55,173 nucleotides of DNA. Source: JBLHHI01 sp047614125. GTDB taxonomy: Bacteria; Bacteroidota; Bacteroidia; NS11-12g; UBA9320. The notes under the pieces were generated by a model that worked only from the letters and a program-made list of their open reading frames with translations, was not told where the DNA came from and did no database searches. Location of the stretch: NCBI GenBank assembly GCA_047614125.1, contig JBLHHI010000004.1, forward strand, positions 1-55,173, read 5' to 3'. The translations under genes and the position numbers were made by a program. Below are positions 51,542-55,173 of the stretch, in pieces. Within the stretch, counting starts at the first letter, position 1. Each line of letters begins with the position of its first letter.

Positions 51542-52230
51542 TACTTTAAGGCATTGAAGGTTTCTAATGCTTTAAAAGCTTTGGCTGCTTCGCCTGAACG
51601 AATGATGTTCACCTCAAACATTTTGTCGCCTTGTAAAGTGCGGTTTACCACATCTTGCCCTTTCACAACATGGCCAAAGACACTGTGTTTATTGTTGAGA
51701 TGCGGGGTTGGGGTAAGGGTTATAAAGAACTGGCTTCCGTTCGTTCCAGGCCCACTGTTGGCCATAGATAAGATTCCAGAAACAGCATGAGTAAGAGTTG
51801 GGCTGAACTCATCGCGGAACGAATATCCCGGTCCGCCGGAACCATTTCCCTCCGGGTCGCCCCCTTGAATCATAAAATCATTATCATCGCCATTCACACG
51901 GCTAATCACTCGGTGAAAAGTGAGGTCGTTGTAGAATGGCTCACCTTTGGATTTTGCATTATTTGGCATATCGCCTTCGGCAAGTGCAACAAAGTTGGCA
52001 ACCGTTAACGGCGCTTTCGTCATTTCCAATTCAACAATTATTTCACCCTCAGTTACTAAAAACTGTGCAAACAAACCTTCACCAAAGGTTTTAATTATGG
52101 AATCGGAATTCATACCCAATTTTTTGGAAGGAGTCCTTCCCTGTTCGGTATGGTTTTGAGATTTGCTACCGCCACCGCATGCGGCAGTTAGAATAAGTGC
52201 TGAGGTGATAAAAAATGTTGAATATTTCAT
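51541..52230 (-). CDS. Cyclophilin-type peptidyl-prolyl isomerase lipoprotein
   Basis: 229 residues. Lipoprotein signal FFITSALILTAAC with a Gly/Ser linker. The cyclophilin core spans about 50-205: FHRVI, DFMIQGGDPEGNGSGGPGY, ILSMANSGPGTNGSQFFIT and HLNNKHSVFGHVVKG, with the catalytic Arg in FHRVI. It should be periplasmic and membrane-anchored, helping fold envelope proteins. It is the first gene of a unit with pgk, an odd pairing of periplasmic and cytoplasmic functions. Confidence 0.93.
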   Translation of the reverse strand: MKYSTFFITSALILTAACGGGSKSQNHTEQGRTPSKKLGMNSDSIIKTFGEGLFAQFLVTEGEIIVELEMTKAPLTVANFVALAEGDMPNNAKSKGEPFYNDLTFHRVISRVNGDDNDFMIQGGDPEGNGSGGPGYSFRDEFSPTLTHAVSGILSMANSGPGTNGSQFFITLTPTPHLNNKHSVFGHVVKGQDVVNRTLQGDKMFEVNIIRSGEAAKAFKALETFNALK

Positions 52231-52312
52231 AAAAGACTTGAGTTGATGTATGGCGCAAATTTAAGGGCAAAAGCTAAATATTAATACGTAAGCCCAGCAG
52301 CTTATCCACGGG

Positions 52313-52957
52313 TTATTTCTTTCGGATTATCATCAAGCCATCTCGCACGGGTAGTAATACGTTTTCTACACGATCATCGCTTGATATTTTCGCATTAAAC
52401 TCTTGTAAGGATTTGGTCTCTAGGTCTTTGCCATCAACTACCTCTTGTAAAACTTTGCCACTCCACAAAACGTTATCCGCTATTATTACCCCACCCTTCG
52501 ACAATTTATCAATAACCAAATCGAAGTAATTGCTGTAATTTTCCTTATCGGCATCAATAAAAACCAAATCAAAAGTCGCATCAATTTGAGGGATGATCTG
52601 TGTTGCATCGCCAATTTTAAAATCAAACTGATCTGCTTTTTTGGATTGGCTGAAGTAGCGCGTCACCATTTCTTCTAATTCTTCATTTACATCAATGGTA
52701 ATGAGCTTTCCAGCGGGATCTAAGCCCTCCGATAAACAAAGAGCTGAATAGCCGGTATAGGTGCCAATTTCGAGCACGACCTTAGGCCGAATCATTTTAC
52801 TTATCATGCTCAATATTCGGCCTTGCATGTGACCCGATAGCATCCTAGGAATTAATACATTAGCATACGTTTCTCTATTTAAAGCTTTAAGTAAGTTACT
52901 CTCTTCTGTGGTGTGTTCTTCGGCATACGCCAACAGGTTATCATCTATAAAATCCAT
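52313..52957 (-). CDS. SAM-dependent O-methyltransferase (catechol/caffeoyl-CoA type)
   Basis: 214 residues. Family-typical N-terminal LLKALNRETYANVLIPRMLSG, SAM-binding VVLEIGTYTGYSALCLSEGL, TIDVNEE, and the metal-site FDLVFIDADKENYSNYFD with IIADNVLWSGKV. It methylates a hydroxyl on an unknown small molecule with a divalent metal. The ATG lies four bases after the stop of the upstream EEP gene, so they are one operon. Confidence 0.92.
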   Translation of the reverse strand: MDFIDDNLLAYAEEHTTEESNLLKALNRETYANVLIPRMLSGHMQGRILSMISKMIRPKVVLEIGTYTGYSALCLSEGLDPAGKLITIDVNEELEEMVTRYFSQSKKADQFDFKIGDATQIIPQIDATFDLVFIDADKENYSNYFDLVIDKLSKGGVIIADNVLWSGKVLQEVVDGKDLETKSLQEFNAKISSDDRVENVLLPVRDGLMIIRKK

Positions 52958-52961
52958 GTTG

Positions 52962-53999
52962 TTATTTTAACTCTAAGTCTGCAAATATGAGCTTATGATC
53001 CGAGAAAATATCATCCGTTGATTGATAATTGGTGCATTTAAGCTCGGGGTCGTAGAGCAGATAATCTATGCGAAGCAAAGGAAATGGTTTTAGAAAGCTG
53101 GATTCCCACCCTGATCCTTTTTCAATAAAGGCATCTTTTTTACCATATTTCAATTCCTGATAAGTGAAACTGTGTGGAGTATCATTAAAATCGCCACAAA
53201 TAATCGATCGATATCTGCAATCCTTCATATGATACTGAAGGGCATTTACTTGCATGGCGCGCTGCTGCATTGATTGTTGGATTCTTTTTCGAATGCTCAA
53301 TGCATGTTCTTGATACGACGAATCCAATCGCAGATCTCGAAGTTGATAATAGTCTCTTGGTTTAAGCTTGTTGGACTCTAAATGAACTCCATAAATTCTA
53401 ATCGTATCGCTTGCGTGGATTACGATGTCAGTAAAGGTTATCATTCCATAGGTTTGTTCTCCAATATAGACCTGGCCGCGGTTTACAACCTCGAATCGAG
53501 TTGCCACATGAATTCCCACTTTTTTATTACGACCATGGAAGGTGTGGTAATTGGGAAGCTTGGCCTTAAGAACGCCTTCGTTCTGGTTTCTAAATTCAAT
53601 TAACACAGCAAAATCAGTATTAGATGAATCAAGAAACGTTCGGATGTTGGGCAAGTTGTTTTTGCCAAATTGCGCACCAAAACCATTGGTGTTAAACGCG
53701 GCAATTCGAAAACTGTGCTCAGAACGTGGTTCGGGATTGTGGAATGAGATGTAACGAATCAGAAAGGGTATGCCAAGAGCTAAAACCACAACATTGTATT
53801 TAAAAACACCCATTTTATAAATTAGAGCGAAGAGGGTACTCAGCAGGGTGGCGATTAACCAGAACGGATAGCTCAATCCAAAAAATGCAGCAATGGTGCT
53901 TGTTCTTGGGTCGATGAAAGGAGCCAGGTAGCTAAGACAAAGCGCTGCAAGGCAAGTGGTATTAATGAATATTGCAAACCATCTCCAAAAGACTTTCAT
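52962..53999 (-). CDS. Membrane protein with endonuclease/exonuclease/phosphatase domain
   Basis: 345 residues. Three N-terminal transmembrane helices (about 5-85) are followed by an EEP catalytic domain with FNTNGF, VLIEFRN (catalytic Glu), IYGVHLES, CGDFNDTP, RIDYLLY and SDHKLIFADLE, all in order. The domain should face the periplasm. Whether it cuts nucleic acid or a phospholipid or phosphate ester is unknown. It is in an operon with the methyltransferase and 20 bases after the rhomboid gene. Confidence 0.9.
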   Translation of the reverse strand: MKVFWRWFAIFINTTCLAALCLSYLAPFIDPRTSTIAAFFGLSYPFWLIATLLSTLFALIYKMGVFKYNVVVLALGIPFLIRYISFHNPEPRSEHSFRIAAFNTNGFGAQFGKNNLPNIRTFLDSSNTDFAVLIEFRNQNEGVLKAKLPNYHTFHGRNKKVGIHVATRFEVVNRGQVYIGEQTYGMITFTDIVIHASDTIRIYGVHLESNKLKPRDYYQLRDLRLDSSYQEHALSIRKRIQQSMQQRAMQVNALQYHMKDCRYRSIICGDFNDTPHSFTYQELKYGKKDAFIEKGSGWESSFLKPFPLLRIDYLLYDPELKCTNYQSTDDIFSDHKLIFADLELK

Positions 54000-54019
54000 T
54001 GATTATTGATTGAAAAGCA

Positions 54020-54958
54020 CTATTCGCTAGCTCTAAAAAGTAATTCTTTTTCCTGCTTAGTCAGGCTATCGTATCCAGATTGGTTGATCTTGTCAAGTAT
54101 GGCGTCGATTTCATGCTGATCTGGTTTGGAACTGTTGGAAGAATCATAGCCACTGCTGTGTTCGGTGCCGTGTCTAACTTGATTGCTAACGGTGGTTTTT
54201 GGTTTAGTAACCTTTTGTTTTCGAATGATGTTTCGTTCATCGATCACTTGATATTTCGGTTTGAATGGGTTTCGAATGTTGTTGAGAAAGCTTAGATTGA
54301 GTCCCAGTGTATCGCGCATTTGCATTACATATAATAGCCCCCAAATTGCACCACCTAAATGGGCCAGCTTACCCCCTTGATTGCCTTCGGTAAAGAGTAG
54401 AATATCCAAAGCAATAACATAAATGGCAATCCACTTAATTTTTAACCGAAAGGCCCCAAATAGATAAACCTCGTAATTTGGAACCAAAATAGCGGCCGCC
54501 GCAACAATTGAAGTAACGCACGCGCTGGCACCCAACATATATCCACTGTTTAAGGTTCCAGATAAAACAGGAAAAATATTTGTAAAAAGAACAGAAATAA
54601 AGGCGCCCAATAAGCCGCCACCAAAGTATACTGCGTAGACGGTTTTTTTGGATACAAAATCTTCAAAAATTCGACCCATAAAGTAAAGCAAGAGCATGTT
54701 TCCCAAAATGTGCATAAGCCCCGCATGCATAAACATATGGGTAATGATGGTCCAAGGGCGGGATATTATTTCCCCTACACGAGGAGATAGATTTAAATAG
54801 TTGAGCACAACGCCGGCTTGATCATCTGCTTGATACAAATTGGCCACCATTTTAAACAAGGCAACGGCTATAAAAACAGCAATGTTTAAGATGATGAGTT
54901 TCCGGATGGGAGAGTCATTCTTGTTAAATTGATATTTTATTTTATCCCAGATTGTCAT
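54020..54958 (-). CDS. Rhomboid intramembrane serine protease
   Basis: 312 residues with six transmembrane helices in about 20-215. MFMHAGLMHILGNMLLLYFMG is the rhomboid helix-2 block, with nucleophile Ser145 in LGASACV and catalytic His200 in LAHLGGAIWG, so it should be active. The cytoplasmic tail (about 225-312) is basic and Ser-rich. It cleaves transmembrane substrates. A second rhomboid gene lies 21 bases upstream in the same direction. Confidence 0.92.
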   Translation of the reverse strand: MTIWDKIKYQFNKNDSPIRKLIILNIAVFIAVALFKMVANLYQADDQAGVVLNYLNLSPRVGEIISRPWTIITHMFMHAGLMHILGNMLLLYFMGRIFEDFVSKKTVYAVYFGGGLLGAFISVLFTNIFPVLSGTLNSGYMLGASACVTSIVAAAAILVPNYEVYLFGAFRLKIKWIAIYVIALDILLFTEGNQGGKLAHLGGAIWGLLYVMQMRDTLGLNLSFLNNIRNPFKPKYQVIDERNIIRKQKVTKPKTTVSNQVRHGTEHSSGYDSSNSSKPDQHEIDAILDKINQSGYDSLTKQEKELLFRASE

Positions 54959-54979
54959 GTACTATCAGCACTAAGATAA

Positions 54980-55173
54980 CTAAAAGAAGGAGTCCCTTCT
55001 TGTTTTGTTCCAATATTTTACAATAATTATACCTACAATCAATCCGCCCAAATGCGCAAAATGTGCGACGTTGTCTCCAGGATGATTAGCTATTCCTCTA
55101 TATAACTCATAAAGCCCGTAAAAAGTTACGATGTATTTTAATTTTAAAGAAATGGGTGGAAACAAGAGTTGCA
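54980..55173 (-). CDS. Second rhomboid protease, C-terminal part cut by the window end
   Basis: The frame is open to the window edge; 64 residues are visible. FPPISLKLKYIVTFYGLYEL and the catalytic His region VAHFAHLGGLIVGIII match the last two helices of a rhomboid. The Ser-containing part lies outside the window. Tandem with the 54020 rhomboid, probably one operon. Confidence 0.85.
   Translation of the reverse strand, partial: QLLFPPISLKLKYIVTFYGLYELYRGIANHPGDNVAHFAHLGGLIVGIIIVKYWNKTRRDSFF

Noticed and set aside
1..55173. CRISPR arrays, rRNA genes or an origin of replication
   Set aside because: No regularly spaced identical repeats, no rRNA-like sequence and no cluster of replication-initiator boxes were seen.

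Overview
The window is chromosomal DNA of a marine-type Bacteroidota, most likely a flavobacterial/cryomorphacean relative. Supporting signs are two large secreted proteins with C-terminal type IX secretion (T9SS) sorting domains, -7 boxes of the TAnnTTTG type before many genes, a LytTR response regulator, DUF5723/DUF5777/DUF6029-type outer-membrane proteins, FISUMP and thrombospondin-3 repeats, and a low-GC coding style. No rRNA, CRISPR array or replication origin was seen.

Layout. (1) 1-8656 is an accessory region. It starts with the tail of an operon for surface proteins (an unknown protein cut by the window edge, a fibronectin-III protein, a FISUMP lipoprotein). Then come an orphan minus-strand gene, a DDE (rve) transposase and an AbiE-type toxin-antitoxin pair whose toxin gene has an in-frame stop. 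Four same-orientation copies of a short repeat (core ATGTCGAACA) separate these units. The region ends at the 3' side of a tRNA-Glu gene, a classic edge for an island. (2) 8657-15566 holds tRNA-Glu, gap, a T9SS cargo protein, a DUF4349 protein, a succinylglutamate desuccinylase/aspartoacylase-like enzyme and a nonsense-interrupted lipoprotein gene. (3) 15706-22074 holds a GIY-YIG protein, a tRNA-Phe gene beside a tRNA-Phe-like copy with a foreign hairpin in place of its D arm, and an SOS mutagenesis module: dnaE-type polymerase, Y-family polymerase, and a divergent XRE/S24 self-cleaving repressor. (4) 22144-36870 holds an NRAMP-like transporter, YqgE, SRPBCC proteins, a DUF5723 protein, a phosphate-uptake pair (OprO/OprP-like porin and Na/Pi symporter, each behind the same 15-base motif), a WYL regulator and an OmpA protein. 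(5) 36881-55173 is mostly minus strand: LpxH, a PNGase F-like T9SS protein, a cytochrome c/DUF5777 group, a lipoprotein with a caspase-like His/Cys pair, DUF6029, a TlpA-like thioredoxin, L-2-hydroxyglutarate oxidase, a LytTR regulator, an OmpA pseudogene, pgk coupled to a cyclophilin, an O-methyltransferase, an EEP-family protein and two rhomboids.

The most notable non-genic structure is a family of foldback, MITE-like elements. They have about 18-bp terminal inverted repeats (AACCTGAGTTCGATT...), occur at 28.4-29.5, 33.6, 44.1 and 49.7 kb, and one is nested inside another with a 3-bp target duplication. Several abut gene ends, and in three cases the neighbouring gene's stop codon is made by the repeat. 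Three genes carry single in-frame stops (7576, 14550, 50052), so gene decay is visible across the window.
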